Part shown: positions 51,193-59,642 of the stretch, piece after piece | How positions within the stretch are numbered: the first letter of the stretch is position 1 | Layout of the letters: the number at the start of each line of letters is the position of its first letter | Source of the DNA: CTSoil-043 sp963821235 | Lineage (GTDB): Bacteria; Chloroflexota; Limnocylindria; Limnocylindrales; CSP1-4 | NCBI GenBank assembly: GCA_963821235.1 | Contig: CAWGCS010000001.1 | Span: forward strand, 1,922,001-1,986,000 | Length of the DNA: 64,000 nt | Direction of reading: 5' to 3' | Made by a program: the position numbers and the translations under genes | The notes under the pieces: model-generated | Database searches by the model: none | What the model was told of the DNA's origin: nothing | The model's input: only the letters and a program-made list of their open reading frames with translations

Positions 51193-51702
51193 GTGAGCGA
51201 CCTCGATGCGCTCGTGACCGAGCGCGCAGCCCTCATCGTCGGCGCCCTTGCCCTCGTCGCCCTCGCCCTGGCGATCGGCCTGCTCGTCACCCTCCGGCGT
51301 GTCCGCCGCCTCGCCGATCGCCTCGACGCGCTGACCCGGGGGGAGGACGGACGCAGCCTGGCCGGGGTGCTCGACGCCCACCTGGAGCAGGTCCACCAGG
51401 TCAGCCGCCGCCAGGAGGCGCTCGACGGGCACGCGGCCTCCCTCGACGCGCAGGCGGCGCGCTCCGTCCAGGGCGTCGGTCTCGTCCGCTTCAACACGTT
51501 TGAGGATACCGGCGGGAACCAGAGCTTCACCCTCGCCCTGGTCGATCCCACCGGCGACGGGGTCATCGTGAACAGCCTCCATGCCCGCAGCCAGTCCCGC
51601 CTCTACGCCCGGGCGGTCCACCGCGGAGCCGCCGAGGGCACCCTCTCCGCCCAGGAGGCCGAGGCTCTCCAGCTCGCCAGCGCCCGCGCCCGCGGGCGCT
51701 GA
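51193..51702 (+). CDS. DUF4446 family protein
   Basis: A 169-residue protein with one N-terminal membrane helix (about 15-36), a coiled-coil-like stretch (about 40-90) and a compact beta domain starting VGLVRFNTFEDTGGNQSFTLALVD and ending in LHARSQSRLYARAV, the DUF4446 signature. Members are found in Firmicutes and Chloroflexi with unknown function. The GTG has GCGGAGGA upstream. The helicase gene follows after 15 bases, so they may share a transcript. Confidence 0.85.
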   Translation: MSDLDALVTERAALIVGALALVALALAIGLLVTLRRVRRLADRLDALTRGEDGRSLAGVLDAHLEQVHQVSRRQEALDGHAASLDAQAARSVQGVGLVRFNTFEDTGGNQSFTLALVDPTGDGVIVNSLHARSQSRLYARAVHRGAAEGTLSAQEAEALQLASARARGR

Positions 51703-51717
51703 CCGGGGCCGGCCGGC

Positions 51718-54700
51718 GTGACGGGGAGCGCCAGGGGTCGCCCGTCCCACGCCAGGGCCCGGCCGGGCCGACGCGGCGAGCCCCCGCCCCTGGAGCAGAT
51801 CCCGGTCTGGCGCGAGCATGTCGCGACACCCGGCGAGCCGGAGGGGACGGCCGTCCCGACCGGCATCGCCGCCCTCCTGGCGGGCCTCAACGCGGACCAG
51901 CGGCAGGCCGTGACTCACGGCGACGGCCCCCTCCTCGTCGTCGCCGGGGCCGGCACCGGCAAGACCCAGGTCGTCACCCGTCGCATCGCCTGGCTCATCG
52001 CCTCGAAGCGGGCCAGGCCGTCCGAGATCCTGGCCCTCACCTTCACCGACAAGGCGGCCGAGGAGATGCAGGTCCGCGTCGACCAGCTCGTCCCCTACGG
52101 CTACACCGACACGCTCATCTCGACCTTCCACGCCTTCGGCGACCGGGTGATCCGGGAGCACGCCCTGGAGCTCGGCCTGCCGTCCGAGCCGCGCGTCCTG
52201 TCGCGCCCGGAAGCGGTGATCTTCCTCCAGGAGCGCCTCTTCCGGCTGGACCTCGACGAGTACCGACCGCTCGGCAATCCGACCCGCTTCCTCGACGCCA
52301 TGGCGGCCCTCTTCTCCCGCCTCAAGGACGAGGACGTCACGCCAGCGGCCTACGCCGCGCATGCCGCCCGGCTGGCGGCGGAGGCGGAGGCCGAGACGAC
52401 GGCGGACGACGCCCGCGACGCCCTTCGCGAGACGGCCCGCCGCCAGGCGGAGCTGGCCGGGGCGTACACCCGCTACCAGGAGCTGCTGGGCGAGGCGGGG
52501 GCCATCGACTTCGGCGACCAGGTCGCCCTGGCCCTCCGCCTCCTGCGCGAGCACCCGGCGGCCCGGGCCGAGCTGCAGGCGCGCTTCCGCTACGTCCTCG
52601 TCGACGAGTTCCAGGACGTGAACCGGGCCCAGGCGGAGCTCGTCGCGCTCCTGGCCGGGCCGCGCCGCAACGTGGCGGTCGTCGGCGACGACGACCAGTC
52701 GATCTACCGCTTCCGGGGTGCCGCGACCGGCGCCATCGTGGACTTCCTCGACCGCTTCCGCGGGGCGCGGATGATCGTCCTCCGCCGCAACTACCGCTCG
52801 CGGGGGCCGATCCTCGACGCGGCCTACCGGCTGATCCGCTTCAATGACCCGGACCGCCTGGAGGTCCAGCAGCGGATCGCCAAGCGGCTCATCGCCGCGC
52901 GACGCGGTGGCCCGCCGGCGCCGCCCGTCCGCCACCTCGCCTTCGGGACGGGATCGGAGGAGGCCGACTGGGTGGCCGCCGACATCGCGGCTCGCATCGC
53001 GGCCGGGGCCGCGCCCCGCGATCACGCGGTCCTCGTCCGGGCCAACGCGGACGCGGATCCGGTCCTGCGCAGCCTCAACCTCGCCGCCGTGCCCTGGCGC
53101 TTCTCGGGCACGTCGGGGCTGTACTCGCGACCCGAGATTCGGGTCCTGCTCTCGTTCCTGCGGGCGGTCGGCGACCCGGGCAGCTCGGTCGACGTCTACG
53201 GGCTGGCCGCGTCCGACGCATACGGCCTCGGCGGCGACGACCTCGCCGCCCTGGCGAGCCGCGCGCGGCGCACGAATCGATCCCTCTGGGAGACGCTCGT
53301 CGAGGCCGACGGCCAGCCGGGCCTCCTCCGCCTTCGTCCCGAAACCCGGACGTCGCTGACCCGGCTCGTCGCCGACCTGCGTCGCTTCATCGAGCTCGGC
53401 CACCGGCGCCCGGCTGGCGAAGTCCTATACGACTTCCTGCGGTCCTCGGGTTCACTTCGACGGCTCATGGCGGCCGCCACGCCGGCGGCCGACGAGGCCC
53501 TCTCCAACACGGCCCGCTTCTTCGAGATCGTGCGGGCCCAGTCGGATCTCCTTGCCGACGATCGGGCGGTCTTCCTGGCTCCACACCTCCAGACGCTCAT
53601 CGACGCGGGCGACGATCCGGCCACGGCCGACCTCGACCCCGACGCCGACGCGGTGGCGGTCGTGACGGTCCACAAGGCGAAGGGCCTGGAGTGGCCCGTC
53701 GTCTACCTCGTCGGCCTCGTCGACGGCCGCTTCCCGGCCCGCGGGCGGCGCGAGCAGCTGGCCGTCCCCGACGCGCTCCTGCGGGGGGTCTTCCCGACGG
53801 GCGACGCCCACGTCCAGGAGGAGCGGCGGCTCTTCTACGTCGGGATGACGCGGGCCCGCGACGAGCTGCTGCTGGCCCACGCCCTCGACTATGGGGGCCG
53901 GCGCACGCGAAGGATCTCGCCGTTCGTCCTCGAGGCGCTCGACCTGCCGGCCGGGACGACGCCGGCCATGCAGTCGCCGAGCCCGGCGGAGCGGCTGGCG
54001 GCGCTGGAGGCGACACCGGCAGAGGCCCCGCCCGCGCGGCCGGGCGGGAGCCAGCCGGCCGAGCCGCTCGTCCTCAGCTTCTACCAGGTCGACGACTACC
54101 TGACCTGCCCCCTCAAGTACCGGTACGTCCACGTCATGCGGGTGCCGATCGCTCCCCACCACGCGATCGTCTACGGAGCCGCCCTCCACATTGCCGTCCA
54201 GGAGTTTCACCGCCGGCATTCCCGCGGCGAGGTGATGAGCGAGGAGGCGCTGGTCGCCGCCTTCGAGGCCGCCTGGCGCAACGAGGGCTTCGTGAGCCGT
54301 GAGCACGAAGAGGCACGTCTGGCGGCCGGCCGGCAGGCCCTCCGCCGCTTCCGCGACGAGCAGCTTGCCCCCGGCGCGGTGATCCCGGCCTACGTCGAGC
54401 ATGAGTTCACCTTCACCCTCGACGGCGACCGGGTCCGGGGGCGCATGGACCGGGTGGACGTGATCCCGCTGCCGGCGGCCGCGGGGGCGGCTCGCGGCCC
54501 GGCCCTCCCGGCCGTGATCGGGGCAACGCCGATCCCTGTGGAGGGAACGCCCATCGCGGCCGAGGCCAGGCCGATCCCGGTTGGGGCCGAGATCCGCGGC
54601 GCGGACGTCGTGGAGCCGTTCCTCCCGCTCCTCCGCGAGCGCGTCGTCATCACCGACTACAAGAGCTCCGACGTGCGCGACCCGGCCCGGGCCCGCGAGC

Positions 54701-54969
54701 GGGCGAAGGAGTCGCTCCAGCTGACGATCTACGCGATGGCCTGGCAGGCCCAGACGGGCCGCCTGCCGGATGCGGTTGCCCTCCAGTTCCTCGAGTCCGG
54801 CGTCGTCGGCCAGGCGGAGGTGGACGAGCGCCGGATCGAGCAGGGCATCGCCGACATCCGGTCCGCGGCGGCCGGCATCCGGAGCGGCGCCTTCGAGCCG
54901 ACGCCCTCGTACATGGCCTGCTCCTGGTGCGCGTTCCGAGACGTCTGCCCGGCCAGCGTGGCCCGGTGA
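51718..54969 (+). CDS. UvrD/PcrA-like superfamily I helicase fused to a RecB-type nuclease with Fe-S cysteines
   Basis: The 1083-residue protein has helicase motifs from Walker A GAGTGKT (77-83) through FTDKAAEEM, LVDEFQDVN (motif II), GDDDQSIYRFRGA (motif III), TVHKAKGLEWPVVYL (motif V region) and GMTRARDEL (motif VI). A C-terminal PD-(D/E)XK nuclease follows, with VVITDYKSSD (Asp980, Lys982) and QLTIY (Gln1001, Tyr1005). Cys in LTCPLKY plus CSWC and DVC near the end form the four-Cys Fe-S site known from AddB/Cas4. An insertion rich in IPV/TPI repeats (about 925-970) interrupts the nuclease. It probably processes double-strand DNA ends. Confidence 0.9.
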   Translation: MTGSARGRPSHARARPGRRGEPPPLEQIPVWREHVATPGEPEGTAVPTGIAALLAGLNADQRQAVTHGDGPLLVVAGAGTGKTQVVTRRIAWLIASKRARPSEILALTFTDKAAEEMQVRVDQLVPYGYTDTLISTFHAFGDRVIREHALELGLPSEPRVLSRPEAVIFLQERLFRLDLDEYRPLGNPTRFLDAMAALFSRLKDEDVTPAAYAAHAARLAAEAEAETTADDARDALRETARRQAELAGAYTRYQELLGEAGAIDFGDQVALALRLLREHPAARAELQARFRYVLVDEFQDVNRAQAELVALLAGPRRNVAVVGDDDQSIYRFRGAATGAIVDFLDRFRGARMIVLRRNYRSRGPILDAAYRLIRFNDPDRLEVQQRIAKRLIAARRGGPPAPPVRHLAFGTGSEEADWVAADIAARIAAGAAPRDHAVLVRANADADPVLRSLNLAAVPWRFSGTSGLYSRPEIRVLLSFLRAVGDPGSSVDVYGLAASDAYGLGGDDLAALASRARRTNRSLWETLVEADGQPGLLRLRPETRTSLTRLVADLRRFIELGHRRPAGEVLYDFLRSSGSLRRLMAAATPAADEALSNTARFFEIVRAQSDLLADDRAVFLAPHLQTLIDAGDDPATADLDPDADAVAVVTVHKAKGLEWPVVYLVGLVDGRFPARGRREQLAVPDALLRGVFPTGDAHVQEERRLFYVGMTRARDELLLAHALDYGGRRTRRISPFVLEALDLPAGTTPAMQSPSPAERLAALEATPAEAPPARPGGSQPAEPLVLSFYQVDDYLTCPLKYRYVHVMRVPIAPHHAIVYGAALHIAVQEFHRRHSRGEVMSEEALVAAFEAAWRNEGFVSREHEEARLAAGRQALRRFRDEQLAPGAVIPAYVEHEFTFTLDGDRVRGRMDRVDVIPLPAAAGAARGPALPAVIGATPIPVEGTPIAAEARPIPVGAEIRGADVVEPFLPLLRERVVITDYKSSDVRDPARARERAKESLQLTIYAMAWQAQTGRLPDAVALQFLESGVVGQAEVDERRIEQGIADIRSAAAGIRSGAFEPTPSYMACSWCAFRDVCPASVAR

Positions 54970-54979
54970 GCGCGGCCGG

Positions 54980-55798
54980 GTGAACGGCGGCCGGGCGCGG
55001 CACCGCCTCGCCGCGATCACCTTCGACTTCGGGAACACGCTCGTCCCGGTCGACCGGGACGGCCTCGAGGCGGTCGTCGAGGCCCTGGCGGGGCTCGCGG
55101 CGTCGGCGTTCGGAGTGACTCGTCCGGCTTTCCTGGCCGCCTGGAGCCAGGAGCGCAGCCGCCAGTTCCGCGAGGAGGTGCCGCGGTTTCGCGAGGTCGA
55201 CCTGGCGGTCCGCCTGCGACGCGTCCTGGCCCGCTGCCGGGGGACCGCGCCGCCGCCCCCGGACGTCCCCTGGGACGACGCTGCGGCCGCGGAGCGGTCG
55301 ACCGCCGAGGAGATCGCCGTGGGACTCGACGCCTACAGCCGCGCCTTCCTGGCCGGCGTCCCACCCGACCCCGCCGCGGGCCCGCTGCTGGCGCGCCTGG
55401 CGGGACGCTACCGGCTGGGCATCCTCTCCAACTGGCCTCTTGCCGCGACGATCGACCGCTACGTCGATGCCGCGGGCTGGGCCCCGCATCTTGCCGCCAT
55501 CGTCGTCTCCGAGCGGGTCGGCGTGATCAAGCCGCACCCGGCGATCTTCCGGGCCGCGGAGGAAGCCCTCGCCGACCCTGGCGGGATGCTGCCGGCGCCC
55601 GGGTGGATCCTCCACGTCGGGGACGACTGGGCCGCCGACGTGGTCGGAGCGACGCGGGCCGGCTGGCGGGCGGCCTACCTGCGGTCCCGTCCCGCCGACT
55701 CGCCGCTGCCGGGAAGCGATCCCGACGACGGGTCGGAGCCGGACTTCGTGCTCGACCGCCTGTCCGACCTGGAGGGGGCGCTCGCCGAGCCGCGTTGA
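54980..55798 (+). CDS. HAD-superfamily hydrolase
   Basis: A 272-residue HAD protein. Motif I is ITFDFGNTL with nucleophile Asp16, and the usual second Asp is replaced by Gly18. Motif II is ILSNW, the Lys of motif III is in GVIKPHP, and motif IV is VGDDWAADV. A helical cap lies between motifs I and II (about 25-120). The DFGNT form is common among REG-2/haloacid-dehalogenase-like members, some of which are phosphatases. The GTG overlaps no ribosome site but follows the helicase stop by 10 bases. Substrate unknown. Confidence 0.8.
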   Translation: MNGGRARHRLAAITFDFGNTLVPVDRDGLEAVVEALAGLAASAFGVTRPAFLAAWSQERSRQFREEVPRFREVDLAVRLRRVLARCRGTAPPPPDVPWDDAAAAERSTAEEIAVGLDAYSRAFLAGVPPDPAAGPLLARLAGRYRLGILSNWPLAATIDRYVDAAGWAPHLAAIVVSERVGVIKPHPAIFRAAEEALADPGGMLPAPGWILHVGDDWAADVVGATRAGWRAAYLRSRPADSPLPGSDPDDGSEPDFVLDRLSDLEGALAEPR

Positions 55799-55861
55799 CG
55801 GGACGACCCGTCACGTCGGTCGGCCGGCTCGCGGCGGCGGGCCGCCGTCGGCGCGCGCGGC

Positions 55862-55867
55862 TATCCT
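55862..55867 (+). promoter_or_regulatory. -10 element (TATCCT) of the small membrane protein gene
   Basis: TATCCT ends 6 bases before GTG 55874 with no ribosome site, which predicts leaderless transcription. Confidence 0.5.
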
Positions 55868-55873
55868 CGACGG

Positions 55874-56248
55874 GTGGAGACGCGCGACCGCCTCGCCAAC
55901 CTCGGGATCCTCGGCGCCGCCGCGCTCGCCTGGGCAGTCGTCGCCCTGCTGGTCCTCAACCGTGACCCGCGGGAGGATCCGGTCGCCGGCCTCCTGGGGG
56001 CCGTCGCCATGGGGACCGCGGTGGGGCTCTCGGCCACGCCCCTCTTCTGGCTGGGCATCTTCGCCCGCCACGGGCGGATCGCCTACCACGGCGACTGGCT
56101 GCGCGCGGGAAGGCGCGGCCTGTGGGCCGGCCTCGTCGTGGGCCTCTTCGTCGAGCTGCGCGTCCTTGCTGTCTTCAGCATCCCGATCGCCATCTTCATC
56201 GTCGTCCTGGTCCTGTTCGCCGAGCTCACGCTCTCGATCGAGCGCTGA
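55874..56248 (+). CDS. Hypothetical integral membrane protein
   Basis: A 124-residue protein with three to four hydrophobic helices (about 10-29, 38-64, 82-101 and 101-120) and short polar ends. No family is recognised. It is followed 23 bases later by an M20 amidohydrolase gene on the same strand; no functional link is evident. Confidence 0.65.
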   Translation: METRDRLANLGILGAAALAWAVVALLVLNRDPREDPVAGLLGAVAMGTAVGLSATPLFWLGIFARHGRIAYHGDWLRAGRRGLWAGLVVGLFVELRVLAVFSIPIAIFIVVLVLFAELTLSIER

Positions 56249-56271
56249 CCCCGGCCGCCCGGAGGTTCGCC

Positions 56272-57453
56272 ATGCCCGCCGCACCGGAGCTCAAGGCCCG
56301 CGCCGCCGCCGCCGTCCAGGCCGCCCGGCCGGAGATCCTCGAGCTGTCCGCCCGCATCCACGCCAACCCGGAGCCGGCCTTCGAGGAGCATCTCGCCGCC
56401 GCCTGGTGCGCGGAGGCGATCGCCCGCCACGGGTTCGTCGTGGAGCGGCCGGCGGGCCGGCTGGCGACGGCCGTGCGGGGGGTCCTGGCCGGGGGCCGGG
56501 GATCGACCGGTCCGCGGATCGGCGTGCTGGCCGAGTACGACGCGCTTCCCGGTCTCGGCCACGGCTGCGGCCACAACACGATGGCCGCCTCCGGCGTGGG
56601 CGCCGCGATCGCCCTGGCCGCGCTCCGCGACGATCTCGCCGGGGAGATCGTCTTCCTGGGCACGCCCGCCGAGGAGCGGGGGAGCGGCAAGCAGTTCATG
56701 CTCGACGACGGGCTCCTCGACGGGCTGGACGCGGCGCTCCTCTTCCACCCGGGCGACCGCGACATGGTCGGCTGCATGCTCCTTGCCAGCGAGGACGTCG
56801 ACGTCACCTTCACCGGCAAGGCCGCCCATGCCGCGGGCGAGCCGTGGGAGGGCCGCAACGCCCTCGACGCCGTCGTCCTGCTCCTCCAGGCGATCGGGCT
56901 GTGGCGCCAGCAGCTCCCCCAGCACGCCCGGGTCCATGGAATCGTGCTCGAGGGCGGCACTGCGGCCAACATCATCCCGGACCGGGCGACCGCCCGGTTC
57001 ATGATCCGGAGCACGGACCGGGCCTACTTCGCGAAGATGCGGGAGCGCTTCCGGGCGCTCGTCGACGGCGCGGCCATGATGGCCGACGTTGCTGGCGAGG
57101 CCGTCTTCTCCGGGGGCTCCACGACGATGAAGGACAACCGGCTCCTGGGCGGCCTCTGGCGCGCCAACCTGGAGGCGGCCGGGAGGGTCGACGAGGGCGT
57201 GGACGCGGAGCACATCGGCAGCTCGGATATGGGCAACGTCTCCTACGTCCTGCCCACGATCCACCCCACCCTGGCGATCTGCGACCACGGGGTCCCCTGG
57301 CACTCCATCGAGTCGCGCGAGGCGGCGGCCACGCCGCGGGCCGACGAGACGACGCTCCTCGCGGCGACGCTCGTCGCCCAGACGGCGCTCGACCTGCTCG
57401 CCGACCCGTCGCTCGTCGAGGCCGCCTGGCGGGAGTTCCGCGGGGAAGGCTAG
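56272..57453 (+). CDS. M20-family metal-dependent amidohydrolase (AbgB/PM20D2-like)
   Basis: A 393-residue peptidase-like enzyme with metal-site motifs LAEYDALPGLGHGCGHN and TPAEERGSGK, and a dimerisation domain (about 190-290; FTGKAAHAAGEPWEGRNALDA). The GHGCGHN form groups it with the aminobenzoyl-glutamate hydrolase subunit B and PM20D2 amidohydrolases rather than with aminoacylases. ATG 56272 has GGAGG 8 bases upstream. The substrate is likely an N-acyl or N-aminoacyl amino acid; nothing nearer can be said. Confidence 0.88.
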   Translation: MPAAPELKARAAAAVQAARPEILELSARIHANPEPAFEEHLAAAWCAEAIARHGFVVERPAGRLATAVRGVLAGGRGSTGPRIGVLAEYDALPGLGHGCGHNTMAASGVGAAIALAALRDDLAGEIVFLGTPAEERGSGKQFMLDDGLLDGLDAALLFHPGDRDMVGCMLLASEDVDVTFTGKAAHAAGEPWEGRNALDAVVLLLQAIGLWRQQLPQHARVHGIVLEGGTAANIIPDRATARFMIRSTDRAYFAKMRERFRALVDGAAMMADVAGEAVFSGGSTTMKDNRLLGGLWRANLEAAGRVDEGVDAEHIGSSDMGNVSYVLPTIHPTLAICDHGVPWHSIESREAAATPRADETTLLAATLVAQTALDLLADPSLVEAAWREFRGEG

Positions 57454-57479
57454 GGGCTGGCTTCCGGAGCGTCGCGCGC

Positions 57480-57485
57480 TATCAT
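57480..57485 (+). promoter_or_regulatory. -10 element (TATCAT) of the agmatinase-family gene
   Basis: TATCAT lies in the 151-base gap and gives a GC-rich leader of about 113 bases ending in AGGAGGT before GTG 57605. I see no known riboswitch in the leader. Confidence 0.4.
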
Positions 57486-57604
57486 CCGCGGGCGCCCCGC
57501 CGGACGGCGGACTCGAACCGGCGGCGCCCGCACCGGCGGCCGACACGCCCCGCGACCTCGACGGGCGAGGCCCGTCCCGTCGCCCGGCCGCCAGGAGGTA
57601 CCGC

Positions 57605-58696
57605 GTGACCGACCGGCACGGCCACGATCCCGCCGCAGGGGGATCCGCGACGCCCGACGGGCCCGACTTCGGCCATCTCCATGGCTGGGACCGCGACTTC
57701 GAGGCCTTCTCCGACTTCGACCTGCCGACCTACGTCGGCCCGTCCACCTTCTCCAAGCTCCCCTGGGTCAGCGATCCGGCCGAGCTCCGCCGGCGGGGGG
57801 TCGACGTCGCGATCATCGGCGCGCCCTTCGACGACGCGGTCAGCCACCGGCCGGGCGCCCGCTTCGGGCCGCGGGCCATCCGCGAGGCGAACTACTCGAC
57901 CGGCTCGCTCAACTCGCTCCAGCTCGGCCACGTCGAGCCGTTCGAGGTGCTGACCGTCGTCGACGCCGGCGACGCCAACATCGTCCCGGCCTGGATCGAG
58001 CGCGGCCACGCCTTCATCTACCGGAAGGTCCGCGAGGTCGCCGAGACCGGGGCGATCCCGATCGTGCTGGGGGGCGACCACTCGATCACCTGGCCGTCGG
58101 CCACCGCGATCGCCGAGGTCCGCCGTCCGGGGAGCATCGGGATCGTCCATTTCGACGCCCATGCCGACACCGCCCCGGAGGACTGGGGGGTGCTCGCCGG
58201 GCACGGCACGCCGATGCGGCGGCTCATCGAGAGTGGGGCCGTTGCCGGGCGCAACTTCGTGCAGGTCGGCCTCCGCGGCTACTGGCCCCCGGTCGACGTC
58301 TTCGAGTGGATGCATGACCAGGGGATGCGCTGGCACCTCATGGGCGAGATCGAGGAGCGCGGCGCCGAAGCGGTCGTCGACGACGCCATCGCCGAGGCCC
58401 TCGACGGCCCCGACGCGGTCTACCTCTCGATCGACATCGACGTCATCGACCCCGGCCTGGCGCCCGGCACCGGGACGCCGGAGCCCGGTGGGATGCTCAC
58501 CCGCGAGGTCCTCCGGGCGATCCGCCGGATCGTCGGGGCGGTGGAGCTGGCCGGGATGGACATCGTCGAGGTCTCGCCCCCCTACGACCACGCCGAGGTG
58601 ACCGCGGCGGCCGCCAACCGCTGCGCCCTGGAGGCGATCTCTGCGCTGGCCGTCCGCAAGGCGGCCGGCCACGAGGTGCGCTTCCGCGCCCGGTAG
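57605..58696 (+). CDS. speB: Agmatinase/ureohydrolase family enzyme
   Basis: The 363-residue protein has the complete binuclear Mn site of ureohydrolases: GGDHS (His159), FDAHADT (Asp184, His186, Asp188) and SIDIDVIDP (Asp277, Asp279). The family includes agmatinase, guanidinobutyrase, arginase and related guanidino hydrolases. The N-terminal extension (1-60) is longer than in SpeB of enterics. If it is agmatinase, it would make putrescine, the likely cargo of the pot operon in this window. The GTG follows AGGAGGT. Confidence 0.85.
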   Translation: MTDRHGHDPAAGGSATPDGPDFGHLHGWDRDFEAFSDFDLPTYVGPSTFSKLPWVSDPAELRRRGVDVAIIGAPFDDAVSHRPGARFGPRAIREANYSTGSLNSLQLGHVEPFEVLTVVDAGDANIVPAWIERGHAFIYRKVREVAETGAIPIVLGGDHSITWPSATAIAEVRRPGSIGIVHFDAHADTAPEDWGVLAGHGTPMRRLIESGAVAGRNFVQVGLRGYWPPVDVFEWMHDQGMRWHLMGEIEERGAEAVVDDAIAEALDGPDAVYLSIDIDVIDPGLAPGTGTPEPGGMLTREVLRAIRRIVGAVELAGMDIVEVSPPYDHAEVTAAAANRCALEAISALAVRKAAGHEVRFRAR

Positions 58697-58797
58697 CAGG
58701 AGCGGCGCGCCGCGGCGGGCGCCATGCCCTGCCGCCGGCGGGATCGGGCCACGGCCGCCCCGCGGGCGATCCCGGCTCGCCGGGGCGGCGCCCGGCG

Positions 58798-58803
58798 TAG
58801 CAT
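58798..58803 (+). promoter_or_regulatory. -10 element (TAGCAT) of the methyltransferase gene
   Basis: TAGCAT ends 6 bases before ATG 58810 and there is no ribosome site, so the transcript is probably leaderless. Confidence 0.5.
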
Positions 58804-58809
58804 CTGGCC

Positions 58810-59622
58810 ATGAGCGCCACGAACGGCCACGAGACCCCGGCGGAGGCGCTCGCCCGCCTCTACGACCTCGACCTCCACGACGATCCCGGCGACCTCGAGA
58901 TGTGGACGGCCGTCGCCGCGGAGGCCGGCGGGCCCGTGCTCGAGCTGATGGCCGGGAGCGGCCGCCTGGCCGTCCCCCTGGCCGAGGAGGGCCACGAGGT
59001 CACGGCCGTGGACCTGGACCCGGCGATGCTGGCCCGTGCCAGCCGCCGGGCGGCCGCCGCCGGACCGGAGGTCGAGGGGCGCGTCCACCTCGTCGTGGCG
59101 GACGTCGTGGGCCTGGCCCTCGAAACGGCCCGGGCCTTCCGCCTGGCATTCGTCGCCCTGAACTCCATCCTCCTCCTGCCCAGCCGGGCGGCCCAGCAGG
59201 CGGCCTGGGTCGCGCTCGCCGCGCATCTCGGCCCGGGCGGCGTCGCCGCGGTCGACACGTGGCTGCCCGACGCTCACGACCTGTCCCGCTACGACGGCCG
59301 CCTCCACCTCGAGTACCACCGCCCGGATCCCGAGACGGGGCGCTGGGTCACCAAGACGGCGGCCGCGCAGCACGACGCCGCCACCCAGACCATCGCCCTG
59401 ACCACGATCTACGAGGACGGCGACCCGGGCGAGCCGGCCAGCCGCTGGATCCGCCGCGACGTCGTCCGCCTGGCGACCGCGGACGAGCTGCGGGCGATGG
59501 CCGAGGCGGCCGGCCTGGAGGTCGAGCTTGTGGCCGGCGGCTACGACCTGGAACCCCTCGGACCCCATGACGATCGGGCGATCGTGATCGCCCGAATGCC
59601 GGGCTCCGGGGGGGCCGGATGA
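58810..59622 (+). CDS. SAM-dependent class I methyltransferase
   Basis: A 270-residue protein with Rossmann-type SAM motifs: VLELMAGSGRLAVPLA (motif I), VTAVDLDPAMLA (motif II), and a C-terminal beta sheet typical of small-molecule methyltransferases (DELRAMAEAAGLEVELVAGGY). The substrate cannot be predicted. Its TGA overlaps the ATG at 59619 of the following receiver-ParA gene, but that gene may start later from its own promoter. Confidence 0.85.
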   Translation: MSATNGHETPAEALARLYDLDLHDDPGDLEMWTAVAAEAGGPVLELMAGSGRLAVPLAEEGHEVTAVDLDPAMLARASRRAAAAGPEVEGRVHLVVADVVGLALETARAFRLAFVALNSILLLPSRAAQQAAWVALAAHLGPGGVAAVDTWLPDAHDLSRYDGRLHLEYHRPDPETGRWVTKTAAAQHDAATQTIALTTIYEDGDPGEPASRWIRRDVVRLATADELRAMAEAAGLEVELVAGGYDLEPLGPHDDRAIVIARMPGSGGAG

Positions 59623-59628
59623 GCGTGG

Positions 59629-59634
59629 TATCGT
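59629..59634 (+). promoter_or_regulatory. -10 element (TATCGT) of the receiver-ParA gene
   Basis: TATCGT lies 8 bases before ATG 59643 with no ribosome site. It lies inside the longer reading that starts at 59619, so the two possible starts imply different promoters. Confidence 0.4.
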
Positions 59635-59642
59635 CGGTCGCG

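Noticed and set aside
49924..53403. Open frame of about 1159 codons on the minus strand across rarA, DUF4446 and the helicase
   Set aside because: It runs across several independent genes with clear family motifs and is of shadow composition throughout.
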